From NCBI RefSeq assembly GCF_012911025.1, contig NZ_WUEI01000024.1, forward strand, positions 1 through 54,351: DNA of 54,351 nt, written 5' to 3'. A program made the translations under genes and the position numbers. The stretch's first letter is position 1, and the number at the start of each line of letters is the position of its first letter. The notes below the pieces were generated by a model that saw nothing but the letters and a program-made list of their open reading frames with translations, searched no databases and was not told where the DNA came from. Of this stretch, positions 39,555-49,053 are shown piece by piece. Source of the stretch: Azoarcus sp. TTM-91 (GTDB lineage: Bacteria > Pseudomonadota > Gammaproteobacteria > Burkholderiales > Rhodocyclaceae).

Positions 39555-41654
39555 TCAGCCCGCCTCCGCCACCACCGCCGGCGCCTGTACGACCTCCACC
39601 AGGCAGTCATAGAACACCGGCCCGCGCCCCATGTCGGTGAGCGCGGAGGAAGTCACCGCATTGGCGTTCTCGCCGTCGCCGGAGAGCTTTTGCCACCAGA
39701 TGGAGGGGCACACCACCACGCCGGGCCGCACCTTGTCGGTGACCACCGCGAGAGCGTGGAAGGCGCCCCTGTCGTTGTGGATGCGCAGGCGCTGGCCGCT
39801 GGCGATGCCACGCACCTCGGCATCCGCCGGGTGGATCTCCAGCCTGGGGCTGCCCTCGCGCTCCAGGAAGCGCGGCATGTTGGCGAAGCTGGTGTTGAGG
39901 AAATTGCGCGCCGGCGGCGAGATCAGCGCCAGCGGGTAGCGCCGCGCCAGTTCCGGGTTGCTGAGCACCGACTCGTGCGGCGGATGCCAGGCCGGCAGCG
40001 GGTCCTGGCCGCGCCTGGCCAGCATTTCCGAATAGAACTCGCACTTGCCGGAAGCGGTGCGGAACTCGCCGCGGGCGAAGGGCGCGAAGGGACGCGGCAG
40101 GTTGATGCGCGCCCAGCCGCGCGCCGCCAGCTTCTCCGGCTCCAGCCCCAGCGCACGCGGATCGCGCCGACGGAAGGCGGAGGCGGCGATGTCCTCGTCG
40201 CTCTCGAACAACGCCGGCTCGGTGAAGCCCAGCCGCGCCGCCAGCAGGCGGAACACCTCGGTGTTCGGCTTGGCCTCGCCCAGCGGCGCGATCGCCGGCG
40301 TGTTCGCCACCGCGTAGTAATGACCGTAGGTGGTGTGCAGATCGCGGTGTTCCAGCTGGCTGGTGGCAGGCAGCAGGATGTCGGCGTAGTCGGCGGTGTC
40401 GGTCTGGAACAGCTCGTGCACCACGCAGAACAGATCCTCGCGCATGAAGCCGGCACGCACCCGGTTGCTGTCCGGCGCCACCGCGACCGGGTTGGAGTTG
40501 TAGACGTAGATCGCCCGTATCGGCGGCTCGCCGGCGCTGAGCAGCGCCTCGCCTATGGTGGACATGTTGATGCTGCGCGGTGGGAAGCGCTCCGCGTCCG
40601 GGTACAGATCCGGCCGCGCCAGCGCCTGGCCGTCCAGCGGAAAATTGCCGGAGGTCGACAGCAGCGCGCCGCAGCCAGCGTGGCGCCAGGCACCGGTGAG
40701 CGCCGGCAGGCAGGCGATGTTGCGTACCGCCATGCCGCCGCCGGCACAGCGGTTGAGTCCGTAATTGAGGCGGATCAGAGTGCGCTGCGAGCGGCCGTAC
40801 TCCAGCGCCAGCTCGCGGATCGCCGCGGCCGGCAGGCCGGTGAGCGGCGCCGCCCAGTCCGGCGTGAACTGCACCACCCGTTCGGCCAACGCGTCGAAGC
40901 CCAGGGTATTCGCGGCGATGTAGTCGCGGTCCAGCAGGTTCTCCACGATCAGCACGTTCATCATCGCCAGCGCCAGCGCACCATCGGTGCCGGGCAGTGG
41001 CGCCAGGTGCAGGTCGCACTTCTCGGCCGTCTCGCTGCGCCGCGGATCGATGCAGATCAGCCGCGCGCCCCTGCGCTTCGCTTCCTGCAGGTAGCGCCAG
41101 CCATGCAGGTTGGAGACGATGGGGTTGCCGCCCCAGATCAGGATCAGCTCGGCATTGGCGACCGCTTCCGGGTCGGCCCCCACCGAGGCGCCTATGGTGG
41201 CCTTCCAACCGGCGGTGCCGGCGGAGGAGCAGATGGTGCGCTCCAGGAAAGAGGCGCCCAGGCGATGGAAGAAGCGCCGGTCCAGGCTCTCGCCCTGCAC
41301 CAGGCCCATGGTGCCGGCAAAGCTGTAAGGCAGGATGGCGCGGGGATCGTCGGCGGCAAGGGCGCGGAACTTCGCAGCAATGGTGTCCAGCGCCTCGTCC
41401 CAGCTGATGCGCTCGAAGCGGCCCTCGCCCTTGCGGCCTGCCCGCTTCATCGGATAGCGCAGGCGCTGGTCGGAATAGACCCGCTCGAGGTAGTGGGCCA
41501 CCTTGGTGCACAGCGCGCCGTTGGTGAAAGGCATGTCGTCGGCGCCCCGCAGGCGCACCGCACGGCCATCCTCAACCGTCACCTCCATGGCGCAGGTATC
41601 GGGGCAGTCGTGGGGACAGGCGGCACGTACTACCGTGCTGTTCGCGGCACTCAT
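39555..41654 (-). CDS. Molybdopterin-dependent oxidoreductase (DMSO reductase family)
   Basis: The 699-aa product (start 41654) has the N-terminal 4Fe-4S set CPHDCPDTC...GALC, the molybdopterin domain beginning WDEALDTIAAKFRA, LIWGGNPIVSN, and a C-terminal dinucleotide-binding domain (LALISPPARNFLNTSFAN, HPADAEVRGIASGQ). No twin-arginine signal is seen, so it is cytoplasmic. The putative metal-ligand region reads TICSSAGTAGW. No partner Fe-S or membrane subunit gene is adjacent, and the substrate is unknown. An upstream ATG at 41711 would add 19 Arg/Pro-rich residues. Confidence 0.88.
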   Translation of the reverse strand: MSAANSTVVRAACPHDCPDTCAMEVTVEDGRAVRLRGADDMPFTNGALCTKVAHYLERVYSDQRLRYPMKRAGRKGEGRFERISWDEALDTIAAKFRALAADDPRAILPYSFAGTMGLVQGESLDRRFFHRLGASFLERTICSSAGTAGWKATIGASVGADPEAVANAELILIWGGNPIVSNLHGWRYLQEAKRRGARLICIDPRRSETAEKCDLHLAPLPGTDGALALAMMNVLIVENLLDRDYIAANTLGFDALAERVVQFTPDWAAPLTGLPAAAIRELALEYGRSQRTLIRLNYGLNRCAGGGMAVRNIACLPALTGAWRHAGCGALLSTSGNFPLDGQALARPDLYPDAERFPPRSINMSTIGEALLSAGEPPIRAIYVYNSNPVAVAPDSNRVRAGFMREDLFCVVHELFQTDTADYADILLPATSQLEHRDLHTTYGHYYAVANTPAIAPLGEAKPNTEVFRLLAARLGFTEPALFESDEDIAASAFRRRDPRALGLEPEKLAARGWARINLPRPFAPFARGEFRTASGKCEFYSEMLARRGQDPLPAWHPPHESVLSNPELARRYPLALISPPARNFLNTSFANMPRFLEREGSPRLEIHPADAEVRGIASGQRLRIHNDRGAFHALAVVTDKVRPGVVVCPSIWWQKLSGDGENANAVTSSALTDMGRGPVFYDCLVEVVQAPAVVAEAG

Positions 41655-41715
41655 GGGAAAACTCTCTGTTTCAGGACTGCGCCCCGCCGGCCGGCGACGG
41701 CCTGGCCGCACAAGC

Positions 41716-42351
41716 TCAGCGGCGCGGGGCGTCTGTCGTCAGGTCGATGTAACGTCGCCGGTCTTCTTCGAACCGGGCGCGGATGGATTCCCGCTCTCGC
41801 TGCTTGGCATCGATGACCGACCGATGGGCACTCAACTCGCCATTGGCGTTGTCCAGATCGTCGGCGAGTTCGCGCGGCACGGCCTTGCCCTGGTAGGGCT
41901 CGGCTTCCTTGGCGATGCGGTTGCGCCGCTCCACCAGTTCAGCCTCGCGCAGGCGCAGGCTGGCCAGGGTCTTGTCCAGGTCGGCCAGTGCGCGATCGCG
42001 CCGGGACTCCACGTCCGCCACGCTCTGGTACGTATCCAGCAGCGCCTGATCCAGCCGCCGCTGCCGCGCCAGGCGGGCCTCGGCTTCGGCACGCGCCCGG
42101 GTCTCTTCATTGCGGCGGGAGATCTCATCCGCCGTAAGCGGCGCCGCCACCTGACGGCGTATCACGCCCTGCGGGCTCATCTCGCGATAGGCCCGGCCAT
42201 AACAGGCGGCGGGAAGCACATCGCCGCAGATCGGCTGAGCGCCGATGTCGCAGCAATAGATGGTTTTGCCGCCGCCACTCTGGGCAGAGGCTGCGAGCGG
42301 CGCTGCCAGCAGCACCGCCAGGCCGATGTCAGCGAGCCGACGCAATCCCAT
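41716..42351 (-). CDS. Secreted coiled-coil protein of unknown function
   Basis: The 211-aa product has a signal peptide ([20 protein letters not shown]), a short Cys-rich segment ([21 protein letters not shown]) that resembles DUF4124 domains, and a long charged helix (about 75-205) rich in Arg, Glu and Ala, likely a coiled coil. Function unknown. Its start overlaps the end of pyrE by 23 bases, so it is probably co-transcribed with pyrE. Confidence 0.72.
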   Translation of the reverse strand: MGLRRLADIGLAVLLAAPLAASAQSGGGKTIYCCDIGAQPICGDVLPAACYGRAYREMSPQGVIRRQVAAPLTADEISRRNEETRARAEAEARLARQRRLDQALLDTYQSVADVESRRDRALADLDKTLASLRLREAELVERRNRIAKEAEPYQGKAVPRELADDLDNANGELSAHRSVIDAKQRERESIRARFEEDRRRYIDLTTDAPRR

Positions 42352-42976
42352 AGGTGTCCCGGTAGGCTTTCACCGCTCCGAGGTTCTCGACCAGTTGCGG
42401 GCTGTCCGCCAGGAAGCCGATCAGGTCTTCCAGCGTCGCCACCGCGATCACCGGAATGCCGAAGGTTTCCCCCACTTCCTGCACCGCCGACAGCGTGCCC
42501 TTGCCGCGCTCCATGCGATCCAGCGCAATGACCACCCCGGCCGGCTCCGCACCGGCGGCGCGGATGATCTCCACCGATTCGCGCACCGAAGTGCCGGCGG
42601 AAATGACGTCGTCCAGGATCAGCACCTTGCCGGCCAGCGGCGCGCCGATCAGCGTGCCGCCTTCGCCGTGGTCCTTGGCTTCCTTGCGGTTGAAGGCAAA
42701 GGGCAGGTCCACGCCCTCCTCCGCCAACCGGATCGCAGTGCCCGCGACCAGCGGAATGCCCTTGTAGGCCGGCCCGAACAGCATGTCGAAGCGGACACCC
42801 GACTCACTGATGGCGCGGGCGTAATACCCGCAGAGCTCACGGAAGGAGGCACCGTCGTCGAACAGCCCGGCATTGAAAAAATAAGGCGAGTTGCGACCCG
42901 CCTTGGTGATGAAGCTACCGAAGCGCAGCACGCCCTTGCGGCAGGCGAGCGCGATGAAATCCCGGCTAAAATCCAC
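42329..42976 (-). CDS. pyrE: Orotate phosphoribosyltransferase
   Basis: PyrE joins orotate and PRPP to give OMP in pyrimidine synthesis. The 215-aa product has [29 protein letters not shown] and the PRPP loop [13 protein letters not shown] with the flexible loop [13 protein letters not shown]. Length is typical. It is divergent from the exonuclease III gene with a 42-base gap, and the downstream secreted-protein gene overlaps its end. Confidence 0.97.
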   Translation of the reverse strand: MDFSRDFIALACRKGVLRFGSFITKAGRNSPYFFNAGLFDDGASFRELCGYYARAISESGVRFDMLFGPAYKGIPLVAGTAIRLAEEGVDLPFAFNRKEAKDHGEGGTLIGAPLAGKVLILDDVISAGTSVRESVEIIRAAGAEPAGVVIALDRMERGKGTLSAVQEVGETFGIPVIAVATLEDLIGFLADSPQLVENLGAVKAYRDTYGIASAR

Positions 42977-43018
42977 GATCTTTTGCCCGTATCGCTACTG
43001 TTGACTGGAAACTCGACC

Positions 43019-43801
43019 ATGTTACGCATCATCTCCCTCAACCTCAACGGCATCCGCTCCGCCGTCACCAAGGGGCTGCTGGAGTGGCTGCCGCAGCAGA
43101 ACGCGGACATCGTCTGCCTGCAGGAGCTGAAAGCGCAGGCGGCCGACCTCACCGACGCCATGCGCGCGCCCTCCGGCTATAAAGGCTGGTTCCACTACGC
43201 CGAGAAGAAGGGCTACAGCGGCGTCGGCATCTATTCGCGACACGAGCCGGACAACATCGTCGAAGGGCTGGGCATTGCCGACATCGACGCCGAGGGCCGC
43301 TACCTGCAGCTGGATTTCGGCAAACTCTCGGTCATTTCCCTCTACCTTCCCTCCGGCTCCAGCTCGGAAGAGCGCCAGTTGGCGAAATTCAGCTTCATGG
43401 AGCGCTTCTTGCCGCATCTGGCACAACTCCGCGCCTGCGGCCGCGAGGTGGTGGTCTGTGGCGACTGGAACATCGCCCATCGCGAGATCGACCTGAAGAA
43501 CTGGAAGGGCAACCGCAAGAACTCCGGCTTTTTGCCGGAAGAGCGCGCCTGGCTGTCGCTGCTGTTCGATGAGCAGGGCTGGGTGGACGTCTACCGCCAC
43601 CTGCACCCGGAAACCACCGACGAGTGCTACACATGGTGGTCCAACCGCGGCCAGGCCTGGGCGAAGAATGTGGGCTGGCGCATCGACTACCAGATCGCCA
43701 CCCCGGGCATCGCCGATACCGCCCGCAGCACCACCGTGTGGAAAACCACCCGCTTTTCGGATCACGCGCCGCTGACGGTGGATTACGACTTCATCCCCTG
43801 A
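43019..43801 (+). CDS. xth: Exodeoxyribonuclease III
   Basis: This AP endonuclease/3'-exonuclease repairs abasic sites. The 260-aa product has the catalytic pieces SLNLNGIRSA, VCLQELKAQ (metal-binding Glu), SGVGIYSRHEP, CGDWNIAHREIDLKN and the terminal SDHAPLTVDYDF. It starts at the ATG at 43019; the longer in-frame reading upstream is the antisense of pyrE. The pyrE-xth divergent pair is frequent in betaproteobacteria. Confidence 0.95.
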   Translation: MLRIISLNLNGIRSAVTKGLLEWLPQQNADIVCLQELKAQAADLTDAMRAPSGYKGWFHYAEKKGYSGVGIYSRHEPDNIVEGLGIADIDAEGRYLQLDFGKLSVISLYLPSGSSSEERQLAKFSFMERFLPHLAQLRACGREVVVCGDWNIAHREIDLKNWKGNRKNSGFLPEERAWLSLLFDEQGWVDVYRHLHPETTDECYTWWSNRGQAWAKNVGWRIDYQIATPGIADTARSTTVWKTTRFSDHAPLTVDYDFIP

Positions 43802-43825
43802 CGGGGAAAGACCCTGCGCGCGTCT

Positions 43826-43835
43826 GGAATATTCC
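43826..43835. repeat. GGAATATTCC palindrome upstream of the EAL regulator
   Basis: A perfect 10-bp palindrome lies in the 231-base gap between the exonuclease gene and the regulator at 44033. TATGAT (43846-43851) follows 10 bases later as a possible -10. It may be an operator; there is no other clear element in the gap. Confidence 0.35.
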
Positions 43836-44032
43836 GTTGGCCTGTCTATGATTCCGATATAGCCCCAGTTCATGGGGCAGCGTCCGCATCGCGAGGTCCC
43901 CAATGGTGAATATCCGCCGCCCGCCGCGCAAAGACTTCCCCGGCCATGCCGGCCGACGCTCTCCGGCCTGTGCGACTTCCGCCTCGCCCCGGCCGCTTTC
44001 CGTTCCGCCGCAACGCCACTGAGCAGCGCCCC

Positions 44033-46294
44033 ATGGACAGCTCGATGGCACGGCCGCCCAACGGGGCGTCCGGGGACGAAGATTTCGCCTTCGCTCCGGA
44101 AGACGACGGCCAGGCGGCGCCGGAAGCCAGCTCGGGACGGCGCCTCCAGGTGCTGTCGGTCGACGACGACGCCAGCTTCCAGCGCACCCTGAGTTACACG
44201 CTCGCACGTTACCGCTACCAGGGCCAGCCGGTGGAATTGCTTACCGCGAGTTCCGCCGCGGAAGGCGCGCGGGTACTCGCTGGCGACCGCGACATCGCCG
44301 TGGTGCTACTGGACGTGGTGATGGAGTCGGACGATGCCGGCCTGCGGCTGGTAAAGAGCCTGCGCGAAGTCATCGGCAACGCCGAGATCCGCATCGTGCT
44401 GCTCACCGGCCAGCCAGGCATGGCGCCGATGCAGACGGCGCTGGACCGCCTGGACATCAACGACTACTGGCTCAAGACCGAACTCACCACCGAACGCCTC
44501 TACGGCGTGCTCACCAGCGCGCTGCGCGCCTGGGAGCAGCTGATCGCCCTCAGCCGCGCCCGCCGCGGCTTGCAGATGATCGTGGAAGCCAGCAGCAGCC
44601 TCATCCACGCCCGCAGCCTGCAGGAGTTCTCCACCCGGGTCGTGCAGGAGCTCGCGCGGCTGCTGGGCCTGACCCCGGAGGGCATCGTCTGCGTGCAGGA
44701 AGGCAGCGACGGCGACCCCTTGTCCGCCACCATCGTCGGCGCCGCCGGCCGCTTCGGCCAGTTGATTGCCAGCCGCCTGTCCGTGCTGGAGGAAGGCCGC
44801 ATCCGCCAGTTACTGGCGCGGGCCCTGGAAGAACACCGCAACATGGAGGACGACACCGGCCAGGTGCTCTACTTCCCCGGCGGCGCCGAAGGGCCGCACG
44901 GCGCCACCTACCTGGCGACGCGCCGGCCGCTGGACGCCACCGAACACGAGCTGCTGCGGGTATTCGCCAGCAACATCAACGCCGGGCTGGTCTCCATCGC
45001 CCTCGTCAGCCGGCTGGACCGCATGGCCTTCGAGGATGAACTGCTGGGCATGCCCAACGCCAATGCCCTGGTGCGGGTACTGGAAGAATTCCTGGCCGTG
45101 CCGCCGCCCCGCGACCACGCCCTGCTGCTGATCGATCTCGACCAGTATTCCGAAAGCTGCCTGTCGCTCGGCATCTCCCAGGGCGACCAACTGCTGCGAC
45201 GCATGGCCAACCGCCTGCGCCGGCGCTTTCCCTCGCCGGCGGTCGTCGCCCGCCTGCATGACGATACCTTCGGCATCCTCGGCCCCGGCGCCATGCTGGG
45301 CATGGAGTGCGTGAGCCACCTGGAGGCGGAAGACCCGGACGATCCCGACTTTCCGCCTTTCATCAGCGTCTGCGCCGCCCGCATCGATCTCGACCACTAC
45401 AACGGCTCCGCCCGCTCGGCGATGGCGGTGGGCTCGCTGCTGCTGAAGCAGGCGCGGCGCCAGGGGCTGAGCCAGATCATCGGCTACGAGGCCGGCATGG
45501 AGGTCGCCGCCGACAAGCGCTACACCCTGTCCCACGATCTCTATCACGCCCTGCGGAGCGACGAGATCCACATCGCCCTGCAGCCGCAGGTGGACCTCGC
45601 CAGCGGCCGGGTGGTGGGTGCGGAGGCGCTGGCGCGCTGGACCAAGCGCGATGGCACCAGCATTCCGCCCTCCGAGTTCATCCCGATGGCGGAGGCCAAC
45701 GGCCTCATCGTGCCGCTGGGGCGGCGCATCATCGAGCTCGCCTGCATCGCCCTCGCCCGCCTCGGCTCGGCCGGCTTCGGCAACATCCCGGTGGCGGTGA
45801 ACGTGTCTGCCCTGCAACTGGCCCGCGACGGCTTCCTCAACGACCTGCGCGCCACCGTGGAGCTGCACGGGCTGCCGCCCTCGCTGCTCGAGATCGAGGT
45901 CACCGAATCCATCGCCATGGACGAACGCACCGGCACCAGCAACCTGCTGGAGCAACTGCGCGACGCCGGCTTCCCGCTCGCCATCGACGACTTCGGCACC
46001 GGCTACTCCTCGCTCTCCTACCTGCGCAGCCTGCCCGCTACCACGCTGAAGATAGATCGCAGCTTCGTCCAGGAGATCGGCAATACGCCGGAACGGCTGG
46101 CGATTGCCGACATGATCATCAGCCTGGGGCAACGTTTCGACATGCGGCTGGTTGCCGAAGGGGTGGAAACGCCGGCACAGCGCGACTGGCTGGGCGAGCG
46201 CGGCTGTCAGCAGGCCCAGGGCTACTTCTTCGGGCGGCCGCAGCCCTTGGCCGATCTGCTGGCAACACTGAGAGGATGGCCGGCGAACCCCTAG
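44033..46294 (+). CDS. Response regulator with DUF3369, degenerate GGDEF and EAL domains
   Basis: The 753-aa product has an N-terminal receiver domain (about 40-160: VLSVDDDASF, VVLLDVVMESD, LLTGQPG), a DUF3369 domain (about 180-340), a GGDEF-like domain whose signature reads RLHDDTFGIL in place of RxGGDEF, and a C-terminal EAL domain with GAEALARW, DDFGTGYSS, KIDRSF and EGVET. It should be a c-di-GMP phosphodiesterase switched by phosphorylation, with an inactive, possibly GTP-sensing GGDEF. The start at 44033 is taken because earlier residues are low-complexity. It overlaps the histidine kinase gene by 19 bases. Confidence 0.9.
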   Translation: MDSSMARPPNGASGDEDFAFAPEDDGQAAPEASSGRRLQVLSVDDDASFQRTLSYTLARYRYQGQPVELLTASSAAEGARVLAGDRDIAVVLLDVVMESDDAGLRLVKSLREVIGNAEIRIVLLTGQPGMAPMQTALDRLDINDYWLKTELTTERLYGVLTSALRAWEQLIALSRARRGLQMIVEASSSLIHARSLQEFSTRVVQELARLLGLTPEGIVCVQEGSDGDPLSATIVGAAGRFGQLIASRLSVLEEGRIRQLLARALEEHRNMEDDTGQVLYFPGGAEGPHGATYLATRRPLDATEHELLRVFASNINAGLVSIALVSRLDRMAFEDELLGMPNANALVRVLEEFLAVPPPRDHALLLIDLDQYSESCLSLGISQGDQLLRRMANRLRRRFPSPAVVARLHDDTFGILGPGAMLGMECVSHLEAEDPDDPDFPPFISVCAARIDLDHYNGSARSAMAVGSLLLKQARRQGLSQIIGYEAGMEVAADKRYTLSHDLYHALRSDEIHIALQPQVDLASGRVVGAEALARWTKRDGTSIPPSEFIPMAEANGLIVPLGRRIIELACIALARLGSAGFGNIPVAVNVSALQLARDGFLNDLRATVELHGLPPSLLEIEVTESIAMDERTGTSNLLEQLRDAGFPLAIDDFGTGYSSLSYLRSLPATTLKIDRSFVQEIGNTPERLAIADMIISLGQRFDMRLVAEGVETPAQRDWLGERGCQQAQGYFFGRPQPLADLLATLRGWPANP

Positions 46295-48228
46295 AGAATG
46301 CGCCGTCGCCCACGGCACCGGCGCGCACCGTCGCCCGCCTGTGGGGGGTACGCCGGCGCCTGGCCGCCCTGCTGCTGCCTTGGGTGCTGGTGTTTGGCTT
46401 AGGCACGCCGCTGATCTGGTACGACCTGCGCCAGACGCTGCACACCCCGCTATTGCGCGCCCAGGCGGACGCCCTCACCGAAGGCAACCAGATACTGGCG
46501 CGCGGCCTTGCCACCCTGCGGCGCGACATCCAGTTCCTCGGCGACTTCTTCACCCACTTGCCCGGCAATGGCTTCGCCGACGGACCGCTGCAGTTGCAGC
46601 TCTTCCGCAGCTTCGCCGAGAGCTCCGGCTACTACGACCAGGTGCGCTGGATAGACGAGACCGGCATGGAGCGCATCCGCGTCATCTACACGGACACCGC
46701 GCGGCGCAGCGAGATCGTTCCCGAACGGGATCTGCGGAACCAGGCCGACAGCGCCTACTTCATCGACACCATGCAGCTCGAGGACGATGCCATCTATTAC
46801 TCCCCGCTGGCGCTGGACTTCGAGCACGACGGCGCCGGGCTTCCGCGGCAACCTACACTGAGGATCGCCACACCGGTGTTCGACGCCAGGCGCCGACACG
46901 GCATCGTCATCCTCAACTACCATGCCGAGCGCCTGCTGGAGCGGCTGAAGCCCATCGGCCTGCAGCAAGGGCTGGAAATCCAGCTGATCAACCCGGATGG
47001 CTACTGGCTACTCCACCCGGATCCGCAGATGAGCTGGGGCTGGCAGCTGGAACGCCCGCAGAACACCCTGGCACAGCGCGTCCCGCAGCTGTGGCGGCAG
47101 ATGCAGGAGAGCGACCAGGGCAGCTACCGCGACGACAATGGCATCTGGAGCTACCTCACCTTCAACCTCAGCGGCGACCCCGCCCCCGGCGCCAGCCAGC
47201 GCGGCAGCGCGCTGGCCTGGCGCCTGCTGGTGCGCATCCCCGAACCTGCGCTGGATGCGCTCACCGCCCGCAGCAAGCTCACCTTCAGCCTGCTTGTGCT
47301 GGTGGCGGTGGCGATCACCTTCGGCCTCTCCGTCCGCCTCGCCCTCGCCATGCGCAACGAGGAAGAGAAGAGCCTGGCCCTCGCCCACGCCAATACCGCC
47401 CTGCAGCACTCGCTGGACAACCTGCGTGCAGTGCAGGAAGACCTGGCCCGTGCCGACAAGCTCTCCGCCCTCGGCCTCATGGTGGCCGGCGTCGCCCATG
47501 AGCTGAACACGCCGCTGGGGAGCGCGATGATGGCGCTCAGCACCGCGCGGCAGGAACTGAAGCAGCTGGAAGAACGCATCCAGTCCGGCCTGAGGAAATC
47601 CGACCTCGCCACCTTCCTCGCCAACTGCGGCGAAGGCATGGAGCTGGCCGCCCGCGCGGTGGACCGGGCCGGTGCGCTGGTGCGGCGCTTCAAGCAGACA
47701 GCAATAGACCGCACCACCATGGAACGGCGCAACTTCGTGCTCGCCGAAACCCTGGTGGACGCCGACCACCGCCTGCACAAGTGGGACCGCAGCCTGCCCG
47801 TCAGCCTCACGCTGGAGCTGGACCCGGCCATCGAGATGGACAGCTACCCCGGCCCGCTCGGCCAGGTCGTCTCCAACCTGGTCGAGAATGCGCTGGTGCA
47901 CGGTTTCCCCGACAACCGCGCTGGCAACCTCACCCTCCGCGCCGAAGCGGAAGGCGAGGATGGCGTCCTCCTCACCGTCGCCGACACCGGCATCGGCATC
48001 CCCGCCGAAGTGCTGACGCAGATCTTCGATCCCTTCTTCACCACCCGGCGTCACGACGGCGGCACCGGGCTGGGGCTGCATGTGGTCTATCAGATCGTCA
48101 CCGAGCTGCTGGGCGGTCGCATCGAAATGCGCAGCGTGAGCAACGGCAATGCCGGCTCGGGTACCGTTTTCACCCTGCACCTGCCCCGCGTCGCTCCCGC
48201 CGCGGCGCCGCACCAGCCGGCGGCTTGA
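46276..48228 (+). CDS. Membrane sensor histidine kinase (DctB-like)
   Basis: The 650-aa product has a membrane helix (about 29-47), a large periplasmic sensor region (about 50-335) with tandem PAS/Cache-like character (YYDQVRWIDETGMERIRV), a second helix (about 337-357), a coiled coil, the H-box VAGVAHELNTPLGSAMM and an ATPase domain (LVENALVHGF, DTGIGIP, DPFFTTR, GTGLGLHV). It probably phosphorylates the receiver-EAL protein encoded immediately upstream, whose gene it overlaps by 19 bases. The ligand is unknown. An AGAGG ribosome site lies within the upstream gene. Confidence 0.9.
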   Translation: MAGEPLENAPSPTAPARTVARLWGVRRRLAALLLPWVLVFGLGTPLIWYDLRQTLHTPLLRAQADALTEGNQILARGLATLRRDIQFLGDFFTHLPGNGFADGPLQLQLFRSFAESSGYYDQVRWIDETGMERIRVIYTDTARRSEIVPERDLRNQADSAYFIDTMQLEDDAIYYSPLALDFEHDGAGLPRQPTLRIATPVFDARRRHGIVILNYHAERLLERLKPIGLQQGLEIQLINPDGYWLLHPDPQMSWGWQLERPQNTLAQRVPQLWRQMQESDQGSYRDDNGIWSYLTFNLSGDPAPGASQRGSALAWRLLVRIPEPALDALTARSKLTFSLLVLVAVAITFGLSVRLALAMRNEEEKSLALAHANTALQHSLDNLRAVQEDLARADKLSALGLMVAGVAHELNTPLGSAMMALSTARQELKQLEERIQSGLRKSDLATFLANCGEGMELAARAVDRAGALVRRFKQTAIDRTTMERRNFVLAETLVDADHRLHKWDRSLPVSLTLELDPAIEMDSYPGPLGQVVSNLVENALVHGFPDNRAGNLTLRAEAEGEDGVLLTVADTGIGIPAEVLTQIFDPFFTTRRHDGGTGLGLHVVYQIVTELLGGRIEMRSVSNGNAGSGTVFTLHLPRVAPAAAPHQPAA

Positions 48229-48328
48229 GCCGCTCCGGGGCTATTTGCCTTCGACCCGGCTTTGGGATTAGCGTTGACCCGCCCTCGCGCCCCGCCGCGA
48301 ATGTCATAGCACCCCCACGGAGGCTTCA

Positions 48329-48640
48329 ATGAGCGACACCACGCACCCCTCGAAGGACAAACTCGTTTCCGACCTCAAGGTCGTCGTCGCCGACGCCGAA
48401 GAGCTGCTGAAACTGACCGCCGACCAGGCTGGCGAAAAGCTCCACGACGTTCGCGGCCGCATCGGCGAGCGCCTCGCCGGTGCCAAGGAGCGCATTGCCG
48501 AAGCCGAAGCCGCCCTGCTGGAGAAGACCAAGCAGGCCGCCCATGCCACCGACGACTACGTCCACGCCCACCCCTGGCAATCCGTCGGCGTCGCCGCCGG
48601 CGTCGCCTTCCTGCTCGGCCTGCTGGTCAGCCGCCGCTGA
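48329..48640 (+). CDS. DUF883 family protein (ElaB/YqjD-like ribosome-associated membrane protein)
   Basis: The 103-aa protein is a long amphipathic helix (about 10-75) ending in VHAHPWQSVGVAAGVAFLLGLL, the DUF883 C-terminal membrane anchor, and RR. E. coli homologues YqjD/ElaB are stationary-phase proteins that tether ribosomes to the inner membrane. A CGGAGG ribosome site precedes the ATG. First of three small genes reading together. Confidence 0.9.
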   Translation: MSDTTHPSKDKLVSDLKVVVADAEELLKLTADQAGEKLHDVRGRIGERLAGAKERIAEAEAALLEKTKQAAHATDDYVHAHPWQSVGVAAGVAFLLGLLVSRR

Positions 48641-48648
48641 CCCGGCGC

Positions 48649-49032
48649 ATGAGCGAATCCCGACGGCCGCGCCTGGCTGAGAGCCTGCGCGGCATCCTCG
48701 ATGCCGGGCTGCACGCGGTGCAGACCCGGCTCGAACTTCTCGGCGTCGAACTCCAGGAAGAAAAGCTGCGGCTGGCCGCGCTGCTGCTCAACACCGTACT
48801 CGCGGCGGTACTACTGGGCTTCGGCCTCGTCTTCCTGGTGATCTTCCTCACCGTGCTGCTGTGGGACGACTACCGCCTGCTCGCTCTCGGCCTCGCCACT
48901 GCCATCCTGCTCGGCGGCGGCCTATTCACCGCGGCCAATGCTGCCCGCGAGCTACGCCGCGGCAGCAGCCTGTTTTCCGCCAGCCTCGCCGAACTCCGCC
49001 GCGACCGTGCGGCCCTGCAGCGCGAAGAGTGA
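48649..49032 (+). CDS. YqjE-like membrane protein (phage holin family fold)
   Basis: The 127-aa product has an N-terminal amphipathic helix (LRGILDAGLHAVQTRLELLG) and two membrane segments (about 46-70 and 76-98), as in the YqjE/Phage_holin_3_6 group. Despite the family name there is no phage context; homologues sit next to YqjD genes. It starts eight bases after the DUF883 gene. Function unknown. Confidence 0.85.
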   Translation: MSESRRPRLAESLRGILDAGLHAVQTRLELLGVELQEEKLRLAALLLNTVLAAVLLGFGLVFLVIFLTVLLWDDYRLLALGLATAILLGGGLFTAANAARELRRGSSLFSASLAELRRDRAALQREE

Positions 49033-49053
49033 GCCACGCATGGTGATAGCCGT

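Noticed and set aside
38931..41816. Very long forward open frame (961 codons) opposite the molybdopterin oxidoreductase
   Set aside because: It is antisense to a gene with full family motifs; its translation is Arg/Gln/His/Val-rich with no known domain, as expected from high-GC third positions.
48649..49032. Phage remnant because of the holin-like fold
   Set aside because: The neighbours are DUF883 and YqjK-like genes and there is no other phage gene; this is the YqjDE-type set.
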